From contig OZ223471.1 in assembly GCA_965140775.1 (NCBI GenBank), forward strand, positions 4,340,001 through 4,404,000: a stretch of DNA of 64,000 nt. Reading direction: 5' to 3'. This document shows, one piece after another, positions 8,219 through 17,089 of this stretch; within the stretch, counting starts at the first letter, position 1, and each line of letters starts with the position of its first letter. Below the pieces are notes generated by a model. It did no database searches. It was given only the letters and a program-made list of their open reading frames with translations, and was not told where the DNA came from. This stretch comes from UBA6244 sp965140775 (GTDB taxonomy: Bacteria > Bacteroidota > Bacteroidia > Bacteroidales > F082). The position numbers and the translations under genes are program-made.

Positions 8219-10969
8219 CTACCTTCTCCCCATTTGTATATCAATGCCTGATTTCTTATCAAATTTATTTAAGCGGTATTTTAAAGTGATCATGGCATAA
8301 CGACCGATGGTATTCGACTGTCGTTGAAGGAGATAGTTCATTTCACTAAGGCGTTCAATACCTGTATTTTTATCGAGAATATCATACACTTCCAAAGTCA
8401 GCACTCCTCTGTTGTTTTTTAAGAAATACCGTGTGATTTCGCCCTTCAGCAAAGGAATATAGACCGATTCGTCGAACGATTGCCCATTGTATCGATGCAG
8501 GTCGGCGGTGAGTGCCAAATACCAATGGTCGGATGGTGTATAAATAATGTCAGAAAAGGCTGTAAAGTTGAAATACACTTTGTTGAGTGATTTTTGAATG
8601 GAGTATCGGGCATCATTTAGCTGAAGGGTTGCTCCTACGGTTATATCCCACTTTTCCTTTTTGCGGTTGTCGGTTTTCAGTGTAAGTGTATGAACCAGGT
8701 TGGTAACAATGTTCTGATCTCCGTTTACCAAATTTATGCCCCGGTTCCAATCCTCATTTAATCTTGCATTAAAATTAATTCTGAGAGGCCGAATGGGGGT
8801 TGAAAAATCAATGCTGGCGCCTGCCCTATAGTCGTCGGGCACATTGACCAAAGTTAAAAGTTGAGTAAGATCGGACCTAACGGTTCTGGACCAATTGATT
8901 TTGTTGTGTGTATATCCGGCATTGACCGATGCAAACAGGGAGATGAGTGAAAATTGGTCGAAATATATCCAATTGAATTGCCCGTTGTGGGTATATTCGG
9001 GCATAAGTTGGCTGTTTCCCTGATACAGTTGTAACGGGTTGGTATTGTTGATGGTGGGTAAAAGTTGGCTGGCCGTTGGAGCGTTTACCGACGATTGATA
9101 ATTCATGGATAACCGTTTTCCTGTTCCCAGATCGTAATCCCACGAAAACCCGGGTAAGAAATACCATTGTCGATTGTTCTGCAACGACTGACTGTTCAAA
9201 GTATTTCCGGTGTGGGCATTTTCAAATCCCACCGTCATACTCAACTGGCTTTTTTTGGTGTTCCTCTTCACGGAAATTCCGCTTCTAAGCCATTGATATT
9301 GGCGATAAAAATCAGGACTAAGGGAATCGATGATTTGTTGCTCTCCGGGAGGTATTCCCTGACGTCTGTTGAGCCACTCATCAGTATTTCCGGCACTTAC
9401 GTTTGGCACCAAATACCAGATAGGAGCCATTTTGAAAGTGAGAGACGAGGCTACAGAATAGCTGAGCAACCTGTTTTCGTCATTTTGAAAACCAAGATAA
9501 ACGGAGCTGTCGGGAGGGTTGAAAAAGCGGGTATTATTGGCCCATTGTGAATTAGTTTGATTGCTTTTGGCCGAAAAGTTGCCTTTTAACTTAAACAACC
9601 TCAAGGTTCGTTTCCATTTCTTTAAATACAAGGCCGACAGCTTCGCAGAATAATCTAAACGGTCGTCGCTCAGGGTGCTTGTCAACTCATTGGTGAGCAG
9701 ATCAGCTTCGGTACTTTCGGTGTAAGATAGGGATTTTGAATTTCCATTGGTTAGGTTGACACCACCATTGACGTCGAGATGTTGGGTGGAGTCGATTCTG
9801 TTCTTCCAACCAAAATTTATCCGGTGTGCGCGATTACTCGTTTGCTGATTCAGGTCTTCGTTTTGAATATATGAACCTGTTTCAAGAAAGTTATCGGTGA
9901 CTGTATTTTGGATTAATTTCTTGTCTGCCCCACTTCCCAAATAACTGATATTAAACCTGTTGTTCTTATGTGCCTCGTAAGTAAAGTTAGCTCCCGCAGC
10001 CCCTGACGTTACCAATCCATTGATGTCCTGACCAAAATTGATGGGCATATCGCCATCGCTTCCAATACTGATTGTACCACCACCACTCATCAGGCTTTGC
10101 AGCCCTCCGGAAAAATTGAGGTAGTCGCTAAAGGAGAATCCATATTTATTGACATTGTTGAGCATGGCAAGTGCTGCAAATTGGTGTTTTTTGGTAAACC
10201 GATAAAGCTTGGCTGCGGCCTGATATCTTTCGTCGGTGCCCACCCCTGCTGACACATCTCCGAAAATGGCGCTTTTCTTGCCGTCCTTCAAAATCAGGTT
10301 GATGGTTTTGGCATAGGTTCCGTCGTCAATTCCGGTTAATTCGGTTTCGTCCGATTTTTTGTTATACACCTGAACTTTTTCGATGGCATCGGCAGGCAGG
10401 TTCTTGGTGGCTACCTGCGGATCGTTGCCAAAAAATTCCTTTCCGTCCACCAGTACATTCTGTACATTTTCCCCTTGTGCTTTAATGTTTCCGGCCCGGT
10501 CAACCTGAACTCCGGGAAGTTTTTTCAATAAATCTTCGGCTGCAGCATCGGGTTTAACCTGATAGGAGCCCGCCCCGTATTCAATGGTATCTTTTTTAAT
10601 AATAAACGGAATGCGGTCGGCACTTACCTCTACCTCCGACAGATTTAACAAAGCCGGTTGCATGGCGATCACCCCCAGGTTATTTCCCGTGGAAAGGGGC
10701 AATTTCAATTTTTTGAAAAACGACTGATATCCCATGTAGGATGTTTGCAGAATATAGCTCCCGGGATGTATGTTTTTCATCTCGAAATGCCCGGTAACAT
10801 TGGTGATACCGTAGTAGGCCATGGTAGAATCGGCCGGGTAAAGCAACACCGCGGTGGCGTAGAGCAAGGGGTTCCCCTGCTCGTCCACCACATCGCCTTT
10901 AATCATGGTTTGCTGAGCCCACGACGCCCAGGCCGGCAAAAACAACAAAAGGAAAACAATCTTTTTCAT
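8219..10969 (-). CDS. Outer membrane beta-barrel family protein (CarboxypepD-like + plug + barrel)
   Basis: This 916-residue protein begins with a signal peptide (cleavage near AWASWAQQ), followed by a CarboxypepD regulatory-like domain (about 22-105, VVDEQGNPLLYATAVLL), a TonB-receptor-style plug (about 115-215, VLVDGKEFFGNDPQVATKNLP) and a long aromatic-rich barrel. It belongs to the SusC-like relatives often listed as outer membrane beta-barrel proteins; no TonB box can be picked out with certainty. It starts 16 nt after the GLPGLI gene. The divergent two-component system probably controls the pair. The ligand is unknown. Confidence 0.85.
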   Translation of the reverse strand: MKKIVFLLLFLPAWASWAQQTMIKGDVVDEQGNPLLYATAVLLYPADSTMAYYGITNVTGHFEMKNIHPGSYILQTSYMGYQSFFKKLKLPLSTGNNLGVIAMQPALLNLSEVEVSADRIPFIIKKDTIEYGAGSYQVKPDAAAEDLLKKLPGVQVDRAGNIKAQGENVQNVLVDGKEFFGNDPQVATKNLPADAIEKVQVYNKKSDETELTGIDDGTYAKTINLILKDGKKSAIFGDVSAGVGTDERYQAAAKLYRFTKKHQFAALAMLNNVNKYGFSFSDYLNFSGGLQSLMSGGGTISIGSDGDMPINFGQDINGLVTSGAAGANFTYEAHKNNRFNISYLGSGADKKLIQNTVTDNFLETGSYIQNEDLNQQTSNRAHRINFGWKNRIDSTQHLDVNGGVNLTNGNSKSLSYTESTEADLLTNELTSTLSDDRLDYSAKLSALYLKKWKRTLRLFKLKGNFSAKSNQTNSQWANNTRFFNPPDSSVYLGFQNDENRLLSYSVASSLTFKMAPIWYLVPNVSAGNTDEWLNRRQGIPPGEQQIIDSLSPDFYRQYQWLRSGISVKRNTKKSQLSMTVGFENAHTGNTLNSQSLQNNRQWYFLPGFSWDYDLGTGKRLSMNYQSSVNAPTASQLLPTINNTNPLQLYQGNSQLMPEYTHNGQFNWIYFDQFSLISLFASVNAGYTHNKINWSRTVRSDLTQLLTLVNVPDDYRAGASIDFSTPIRPLRINFNARLNEDWNRGINLVNGDQNIVTNLVHTLTLKTDNRKKEKWDITVGATLQLNDARYSIQKSLNKVYFNFTAFSDIIYTPSDHWYLALTADLHRYNGQSFDESVYIPLLKGEITRYFLKNNRGVLTLEVYDILDKNTGIERLSEMNYLLQRQSNTIGRYAMITLKYRLNKFDKKSGIDIQMGRR

Positions 10970-10985
10970 TTGGACACCTCCTCAA

Positions 10986-11756
10986 CTATTGACTTATCTT
11001 CATGATAATGGTTTGGCCTTCACCACCTTCACTACCCATTTCTTTGGTTTTTTCGTCCACGATGGAAAGATATTTTTCGAGACTCACCTTTTTTCCTTTG
11101 TCGGGTTTTTGCAACTTGTCAGGATCCACTTTGGCCAGCTCCACGGTTTTGGCGGTAAGCGTTCGTTCTCCATCATTCACATCCACCATCAACACCATTC
11201 CCGGCAGACCAACAAATTCATCGGGACCGGTGGAAACAGGAATGGCAGGGGTAAACCACGCTTTTACTATTTTGGAGGTGTCGTTTTTAATGGCTTCCTG
11301 ACATGGATAGCCCAGAATCACCTGTTGATTTCCGGTCAGCTTCCATTCTTCCTTTGGCATGTCGGAAGTGATCAGAAATTTTCGGGTCATGAACTCTTTC
11401 TGTTGTATCATTTTCCGGTTTTTAAGGTCGTAGTAAACAATATTTTCAGGAGTACTCATCATGATTTTTACGGTGGCCCCTCCCATTTCTTCTTCCATGG
11501 AGCCGTCGGATGCTTCGTTAAGGTTTTCGTATCTGCAAACCTTGTCGTTGAAATGCAGGATGGTGTTTGTTCGGGTATCCTTGGGCATTTTTTCCATCAT
11601 TTCGGGAGGCATTCCGTCCACTACAATGTCCAACTTCATCACTTCTTCATAGGTGATGGCGCCTTCGGTACGCACCTCGTTTTTTTCTGTTTGCGCATTT
11701 ACAGTCATCATAACAACAGATGCAAACATGGCTAAGAATACTTTTTTCATTTCCAT
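10986..11756 (-). CDS. GLPGLI family secreted protein
   Basis: This 256-residue protein has a signal peptide (cleaved after VNA, near residue 21) and the defining family motif GLPGMVLMV at 183-191. The family is known only by this motif and its frequent genetic linkage to TonB-dependent barrel proteins, which is exactly the arrangement here (16-nt gap to the 916-residue barrel protein). It is probably periplasmic. An alternative start two codons later (MKKVFLAM) would give a more typical signal peptide. Function unknown. Confidence 0.88.
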   Translation of the reverse strand: MEMKKVFLAMFASVVMMTVNAQTEKNEVRTEGAITYEEVMKLDIVVDGMPPEMMEKMPKDTRTNTILHFNDKVCRYENLNEASDGSMEEEMGGATVKIMMSTPENIVYYDLKNRKMIQQKEFMTRKFLITSDMPKEEWKLTGNQQVILGYPCQEAIKNDTSKIVKAWFTPAIPVSTGPDEFVGLPGMVLMVDVNDGERTLTAKTVELAKVDPDKLQKPDKGKKVSLEKYLSIVDEKTKEMGSEGGEGQTIIMKISQ

Positions 11757-11794
11757 TGAGATTTAGTTAATATTTCCATGAATTAATTTTGAGC

Positions 11795-11802
11795 CAAAAG
11801 TA
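11795..11802 (-). promoter_or_regulatory. -7 box for the GLPGLI/barrel operon, lacking a -33 match
   Basis: The minus strand reads TACTTTTG, 39 nt upstream of the GLPGLI start. No TTG lies at the expected distance; instead the AGGTTAAT repeat series begins at 11823, where the -33 contact would be, as expected for an activator-dependent promoter. Confidence 0.55.
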
Positions 11803-11822
11803 AAAGGGCAGCGGGTTGGTGT

Positions 11823-11861
11823 AGGTTAATGCCAAACCAATTAAGGTTAATTAAGGTTAAT
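11823..11861. promoter_or_regulatory. Phased AGGTTAAT direct repeats, candidate response-regulator operator
   Basis: AGGTTAAT occurs at 11823-11830, 11844-11851 and 11854-11861, at offsets of 21 and 10 bp, that is on one face of the helix. The last two form a perfect tandem of TTAAGGTTAA (11841-11860). OmpR/PhoB-type regulators bind such direct repeats, and the adjacent gene pair encodes one. The block lies between divergent -7 boxes at 11795-11802 and 11888-11895. Confidence 0.6.
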
Positions 11862-11864
11862 CCG

Positions 11865-11895
11865 TTGATTGCGAATACTGTTTAGTGTACTTTTG
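11865..11895 (+). promoter_or_regulatory. Promoter of the histidine kinase/response regulator operon
   Basis: TTG at 11865-11867 and TACTTTTG at 11888-11895 are separated by 20 bp, matching the Bacteroidota -33/-7 arrangement. Transcription would begin about 10 nt before the kinase start codon. Confidence 0.6.
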
Positions 11896-11911
11896 TGGAT
11901 GAAAAGTTGAA

Positions 11912-13456
11912 ATGAAAAAACTCAGAAACATATCGCACATCAGGTGGCTGATCATTTGCAGTCAGGTATTGCTTACCCTGTTTCTGGGCTATTGGCTCTA
12001 TACGCAGTATGCTGAAAACAAAAGCCTGTTGACCAAAGATATTGAAAGAGGGCTCCGGCAATCGGAACAACAGGTATTGGATTCCATGCTGGCCACGCAA
12101 TTGATTGATCCCATTTTGAGCGACACAAATTTCAACAAGGTGATTATGATCAGGCCAACAGGTGCCGATTCACTTACCCTCTCTTCATCTTATACATACG
12201 ACCATGATACGGTGAGCCAAATAATTATGCATTTGGGTGATCCCGGAGAAGAATCGGGCAAACTTGCGGACCTACCTGACGATACCCAAAGTCAGATAAA
12301 TATTTTCATCAACGACAGCCTCCCGGGCGGACATGATACCACCTACCTCAACATGGCATTTCAAGATACGAGCAACAAGCTGTTATTGAAGAGTGTTCGG
12401 CTATTGATTAATTCCGTGGAAAAAATTAACTCCGGTGAACAAAGCCTTTCCACGTATTTTATCACGAAAGTTGACACCTCGCTGCTCATCTCGCTTTTCG
12501 ACCGGTTTTTGAATAAAGAATACGGCGGTTTTACCGTAAGGTGGAAGGCAAGCGACAGTATTTCAAACAACAACCATCATTTTCCGGGGTTGGTTGTGAA
12601 AAGCGAATTGCTTGCGAATAAATACTTTGCAACCATTGGCCGTTACCATATTTATCTCCTGAAAACAATTCTCCCTCAGCTAACATTTGCCATCATATTA
12701 CTGCTAATCACCACGTTGGCATTCAGAATGGCCTATGTCAACCTGAAAAATCAACGAAAGCTTATCGCGCTCAAAAACGACTTTATCTCGAATATTACCC
12801 ACGAACTTAAAACCCCCGTTTCAACGGTAAAGGTAGCGTTGGAGGCTTTGCTGGATTTTGACATGAAAAAAGACCCCACCCGAACCAAAGAATACCTGGA
12901 AATGGCCCATAGCGAAATGAACCGACTCGATTTGTTGGTCAATCAGGTGCTGAACAACTCAGCTTTGGAGGAGGGAAAGCCCTTTATTACCATGCAGCCA
13001 ATCAATTTGAACAAGCTAGTTGAAGAAGTGCTGTTTTCTATGCAAACACGGTTTGAACAAGCACATGCTGAAGTAAAGTGGGAAGCGGGTGAGAAGGAAA
13101 TTCCGGTTCATGCCGACAAGTTTCATATTCACGGGGTGTTGGTTAATTTGCTGGACAACAGTTTGAAATACTGCCGTGAAAAACCGAAGATATCCATTCA
13201 GGTGCGGCAGCAAAACAGCGAAACCCTGGTAATTGTTCAAGACAATGGTATGGGTATTCCCGACGAATATCTGGACAAGGTTTTTGAGAAATTTTTCAGG
13301 GTGCCCACTGCCAACCTCCACAATGTGAAGGGCTACGGACTTGGTTTAAATTATGCTGCTTTGGTGATGCAGCAGCATCAAGGCGGCATCAAAGTAAAAA
13401 ATCTGGATGCGGGAGGCTGTCAGTTCACCCTTGTTTTTCCGGCATTAGCGCAATGA
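11912..13456 (+). CDS. Sensor histidine kinase (HisKA/HATPase)
   Basis: This 514-residue membrane kinase has a first membrane segment at about 12-30, a periplasmic sensor region of about 220 residues and a second segment at about 252-275. The phosphoacceptor is H297 in ITHELKTP; the ATPase boxes are LLDNSLKYC (N), VQDNGMGIPDEYL (G1), EKFFRVP (F) and GYGLGLNY (G2). The stop overlaps the start of the response regulator gene (ATGA), so the pair is translationally coupled. It is divergent from a GLPGLI/barrel operon, its likely target. The signal is not known. Confidence 0.93.
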   Translation: MKKLRNISHIRWLIICSQVLLTLFLGYWLYTQYAENKSLLTKDIERGLRQSEQQVLDSMLATQLIDPILSDTNFNKVIMIRPTGADSLTLSSSYTYDHDTVSQIIMHLGDPGEESGKLADLPDDTQSQINIFINDSLPGGHDTTYLNMAFQDTSNKLLLKSVRLLINSVEKINSGEQSLSTYFITKVDTSLLISLFDRFLNKEYGGFTVRWKASDSISNNNHHFPGLVVKSELLANKYFATIGRYHIYLLKTILPQLTFAIILLLITTLAFRMAYVNLKNQRKLIALKNDFISNITHELKTPVSTVKVALEALLDFDMKKDPTRTKEYLEMAHSEMNRLDLLVNQVLNNSALEEGKPFITMQPINLNKLVEEVLFSMQTRFEQAHAEVKWEAGEKEIPVHADKFHIHGVLVNLLDNSLKYCREKPKISIQVRQQNSETLVIVQDNGMGIPDEYLDKVFEKFFRVPTANLHNVKGYGLGLNYAALVMQQHQGGIKVKNLDAGGCQFTLVFPALAQ

Positions 13457-14145
13457 AACGAAAGATACTATACATAGAAGACGAGCCCTTTTTGGGAAAA
13501 ATAGTAAAAGAAACCCTGGAAAGTCAGGACTTTGAGGTGTTGCTGATTGGTGATGGAGCCAAGGTGATGGCGGCATTTGATACCTTTAGCCCTGAGCTAT
13601 GTATTTTGGATGTGATGCTGCCCCATGTTGACGGATTTACATTGGGGCGACAGATTCGAAGTCGTTTTGCCAGGCTTCCCATCATTTTTGTAACAGCCAA
13701 AATTGAAACAAACGACCTGATTCAGGGTTTTGAAAGCGGCGGCACCGATTACATTAAGAAACCATTTAGCATTAAGGAGTTGATTGCCAGAATAGATAAC
13801 CAACTGAATATCATACAACTATCGACGAAGCAAGGGGCAGAAGAAAGCGCACCCATTGCCTTGGGCAATTATTTGTTTTTACCCGATCGATACGAATTGA
13901 TTTTGAAGAAGCAGGTGAGAAAGCTATCCTTGCGGGAAGCAGAGGTACTGACCATGTTGGCAGCCAACCGCAACCAATCCACCGACCGCAAATCGATGTT
14001 GATGCGTATTTGGGGCGACGACTCCTATTACAACTCACGAACACTGGATGTGTATGTACGAAAACTTCGATCCTATTTGAGTGACGACCCACGCATCGAA
14101 ATCATTACATTAAAGGGAAAAGGGTATCAGTTTGTGGTGCCGTAG
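13453..14145 (+). CDS. OmpR/PhoB-family response regulator
   Basis: This 230-residue protein has a receiver domain (acidic ED pair at 9-11, phosphoacceptor D53 in CILDVMLPHVDG, T81 and K102/K103) and a winged-helix DNA-binding domain with the usual C-terminal wing (IITLKGKGYQFVVP). It overlaps the kinase gene by 4 nt and is its cognate partner. The phased direct repeats at 11823-11861 are the best candidate binding site, which would make it both autoregulatory and a regulator of the divergent GLPGLI/barrel operon. Confidence 0.95.
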   Translation: MKRKILYIEDEPFLGKIVKETLESQDFEVLLIGDGAKVMAAFDTFSPELCILDVMLPHVDGFTLGRQIRSRFARLPIIFVTAKIETNDLIQGFESGGTDYIKKPFSIKELIARIDNQLNIIQLSTKQGAEESAPIALGNYLFLPDRYELILKKQVRKLSLREAEVLTMLAANRNQSTDRKSMLMRIWGDDSYYNSRTLDVYVRKLRSYLSDDPRIEIITLKGKGYQFVVP

Positions 14146-14204
14146 CGGCAAAAAGCAATTCGTCAACCCGAGAGCACCATCTATCACATAAACTTGTATA
14201 TTCG

Positions 14205-14212
14205 TAAATTTG
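14205..14212 (+). promoter_or_regulatory. Putative -7 box for the TPR-kinase operon
   Basis: TAAATTTG matches TAnnTTTG, 39 nt before the kinase start. A nine-codon ORF (14225-14254) lies just downstream and overlaps the kinase start as ATGA. Confidence 0.4.
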
Positions 14213-14250
14213 GAGAGTAAACTCATGAAGGAGTTGTTTTACTTTGAGAT

Positions 14251-16188
14251 ATGATTACAAATGGATTTTATTGGATTTTAAAAATTCAGGCAGTAATACT
14301 CCTGCTCTTTATTTGTAGCATTTCCTATTCGGAAACTTCGGTTGATTCCACCGAGAATGTCCGGCAGAGCTATGAAAATGCAGCCGACTCAGCCCTATTT
14401 TACAGTATCCGTTTCGATCCGGAGGCCTTAAATTCGTTTATTTATCTGGCTGACTCCATTGGAAAGGCAAACAACCTGGAAGAAACCTGGAAGCTGACCC
14501 TGGCCAATGCCTGGAAACATATTGCGCTCAGGCAATATGATAGTGCAGAATTTTTACTTGACAAGAAATCATCTCTTTTTAACCGCGAAACAAATACTCA
14601 GAATCAATTAACAAAATATTATCATTTGGCTCATCTAAAAAGGGTTTTGCTTAAGTATTCTGATGCCGGCAAGTACTTTGAAAAACTTAAAGATCTGGCC
14701 ATTCGCGAGAGAAACACCGACTATATATACGAGGCCTATTGGGGTTTGGAATCCATTGCCAAAAGCACTGAAGACCATAATTTGGGTAAACAATATTTGG
14801 AAGAACTGTTGCGCCTTCAGGATCAAAACAACCCCATTGCTCAGTTTAAAACCTATCAATTGTATGCTCAAAATGCCATCGAAAGAGGCGAGTATCAAAC
14901 CGGAGAAGATTATTTGAAAAAATGTTTGGGTATCCTTGGCAGCGACACCACCATTATTCCCAATCCGGGCTATCAGCTTTCCTGGTTATATAATCAGCTT
15001 GGCGAAGTGAATCTAAGAATTGAAGAAGAAGAAGAAAGCATCGAATACTACAAAAAAAGCATTGAAGTTGGTTTGAAATACAACCTGATGAATCTGGTTA
15101 CCGATTCATATGCCAACCTGGGAATTCTATATTATTTTACCCGTGATTATGGGAAATCGATTGAATCGTTCGATAGCTGCCTGGCCTTTTTAAAACAAGC
15201 AAAAAATACACGATTGACGGGCATCAGCTATTACTATTTATCCACCATTTACGATTCGTTGGGCAATTATCAAAAGGCATATCAAAATCAAAAACTATAT
15301 GCACAATATGCCGACTCTAACAATCGATCAAACTATTTACAAGTATTTGCAGAAGAGAAAACCAGATTTCAAACAGAACAAAAAGAAAAAGAATTAAAAC
15401 TAATGGCTGCCAACATCAGAACCAACAAAATTATTCTCTTCGCCGCCACTAGTGTTTTTGTTCTGTTACTAATTATTATTTTTCTTATTTACCGACAATC
15501 AAAACTTAAGTCGGCACAAAAAGTGGATCGCCTTGAAAAGCAAATTGCCGAAGCCAAACAAGAATACCTGCGCAAGCAAATGAATCCGCACTTTTTGTTT
15601 AATACACTCAATTCCATCCAGTATTTCATGTTTAACAACGACAAAATCAGCACCAATGATTATATGAGCAAATTTGCCATGCTGATCAGAAAAACCCTGG
15701 AAAACTCTGAAAAGGATTTTAACACGCTTAAAGACGAATTGGATGTGATAAAACTCTACATTGAATTAGAGCAACTCCGATTTAAAAACAAGTTTCGCTA
15801 TCATCTTGAAGTTGATCCCGACATCGACATTCTTCAAACGAAAATACCAACCATGATCATTCATCCTTTTGTGGAAAATGCCATAAATCACGGTCTTCAT
15901 TTTGTGGAAAAGGAAGGAAATTTGCTTGTAAAGCTTGAACATTACAAAAACGAAACCCTCAAATGTACTGTGGAAGACAATGGAATCGGACGGACAAAAG
16001 CTTTGGAAATAAAAAAATTAAAGGATTCCAAACGCCAATCGATGGGTACCAGCATTACCAAAGAAAGACTGGATATGTTTAGCAATAAATTGAACGAGCA
16101 CCTCAAGATTAGCTTTGTAGATCTGGAAGATGAACAAAAACGACCATTGGGAACACGAGTCATCATTATCATTCCAACAAGCGTATAA
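14251..16188 (+). CDS. TPR-containing LytS/YehU-type sensor histidine kinase
   Basis: This 645-residue protein has a signal-anchor at 5-25, a periplasmic array of tetratricopeptide repeats (about 100-370, for example YSDAGKYFEKLKDLA and EESIEYYKKSIEVGL), a membrane helix at about 391-412, a short coiled coil, then a His_kinase domain with H447 in QMNPHFLFNTLNSIQ and an ATPase with VEDNGIGRTKAL. It is followed 12 nt later by a LytTR regulator. Such TPR kinases sense periplasmic or envelope signals in Bacteroidota. Four T9SS cargo genes lie downstream and are the obvious candidate targets. Confidence 0.92.
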   Translation: MITNGFYWILKIQAVILLLFICSISYSETSVDSTENVRQSYENAADSALFYSIRFDPEALNSFIYLADSIGKANNLEETWKLTLANAWKHIALRQYDSAEFLLDKKSSLFNRETNTQNQLTKYYHLAHLKRVLLKYSDAGKYFEKLKDLAIRERNTDYIYEAYWGLESIAKSTEDHNLGKQYLEELLRLQDQNNPIAQFKTYQLYAQNAIERGEYQTGEDYLKKCLGILGSDTTIIPNPGYQLSWLYNQLGEVNLRIEEEEESIEYYKKSIEVGLKYNLMNLVTDSYANLGILYYFTRDYGKSIESFDSCLAFLKQAKNTRLTGISYYYLSTIYDSLGNYQKAYQNQKLYAQYADSNNRSNYLQVFAEEKTRFQTEQKEKELKLMAANIRTNKIILFAATSVFVLLLIIIFLIYRQSKLKSAQKVDRLEKQIAEAKQEYLRKQMNPHFLFNTLNSIQYFMFNNDKISTNDYMSKFAMLIRKTLENSEKDFNTLKDELDVIKLYIELEQLRFKNKFRYHLEVDPDIDILQTKIPTMIIHPFVENAINHGLHFVEKEGNLLVKLEHYKNETLKCTVEDNGIGRTKALEIKKLKDSKRQSMGTSITKERLDMFSNKLNEHLKISFVDLEDEQKRPLGTRVIIIIPTSV

Positions 16189-16200
16189 AACATAAATGCC

Positions 16201-16959
16201 ATGAATAGAATAAGAACTTTAATTGTAGATGATGAGCATGATGCCGCTAATTTTTTGTCGTCCATTGTTCAGGAATACTGCGATCATATTGAAATTGTTG
16301 GAATGGCGCATTCGGTTGTGGAGGGCGAACAAGCCATTCATCAAACAAAACCGGAACTCCTGCTTTTGGATGTGGAAATGCCGGATGGTACAGGTTTTAA
16401 TTTACTTGAACGTATGGACGATATCAACTTTCAGGTTATTTTTATTACGGCTTACAACCACTATGCCATTCAAGCCATAAAATATAGCGCCATAGATTAC
16501 ATTCTTAAACCCATCAATATCAAAGAATTTCTTGAAGCCATAAAGAAAGTTACCAAGCTGATAAATTCCAAAAATCAGTTTGAAAATCAGTTTAATCACT
16601 TGTTGGAGAATCTGAAACACGAGCATCCGAAAAAAATAGGCTTGCCACAGCTTGATGGAATTGAATTTGTCGATACCGACCACATTGTCAGAATTAAAGC
16701 GGAAGGAAGCTATTCTTCCATTCAAATGATTGACAACAGACAAATGCTCATCAGTAAAAACCTGGGAGAAATTCAGGAACTTTTATTGGGGCAATTGTTT
16801 TTCCGGCCTCACAACTCGCATTTGATAAATCTGAAATATGTGAAAAAATATGTGAAATCCGATGGTGGCTATATCATCATGATCAACAATGATACAGTGC
16901 CCATTTCCAAAACAAAAAAAGAAAGTTTTATAAAAATGATGGCTACCATAAGCCGTTAG
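16201..16959 (+). CDS. LytTR-family response regulator
   Basis: This 252-residue protein has a receiver domain with acidic DDEHD at 10-14, phosphoacceptor D57 in LLLLDVEMPDG and the YILKPI lysine near 103, followed by a LytTR DNA-binding domain (about 150-250, DHIVRIKAEGSYSSI, FRPHNSHLINLKYV). It sits 12 nt downstream of the TPR kinase and forms its cognate pair. LytTR proteins bind paired 9-bp direct repeats; none could be assigned with confidence upstream of the secreted-protein genes. Confidence 0.95.
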   Translation: MNRIRTLIVDDEHDAANFLSSIVQEYCDHIEIVGMAHSVVEGEQAIHQTKPELLLLDVEMPDGTGFNLLERMDDINFQVIFITAYNHYAIQAIKYSAIDYILKPINIKEFLEAIKKVTKLINSKNQFENQFNHLLENLKHEHPKKIGLPQLDGIEFVDTDHIVRIKAEGSYSSIQMIDNRQMLISKNLGEIQELLLGQLFFRPHNSHLINLKYVKKYVKSDGGYIIMINNDTVPISKTKKESFIKMMATISR

Positions 16960-17089
16960 TCGGTTCCCTTGCATTACAGCCTGTCAACCCAAATACACCA
17001 TTCATTATTTTAAATTGTCCATTCATGGATTAACAGTATAGCGGGGGAAATCAATGGTTTATTTTTATGGTGTTGAAAAAAATAACATC

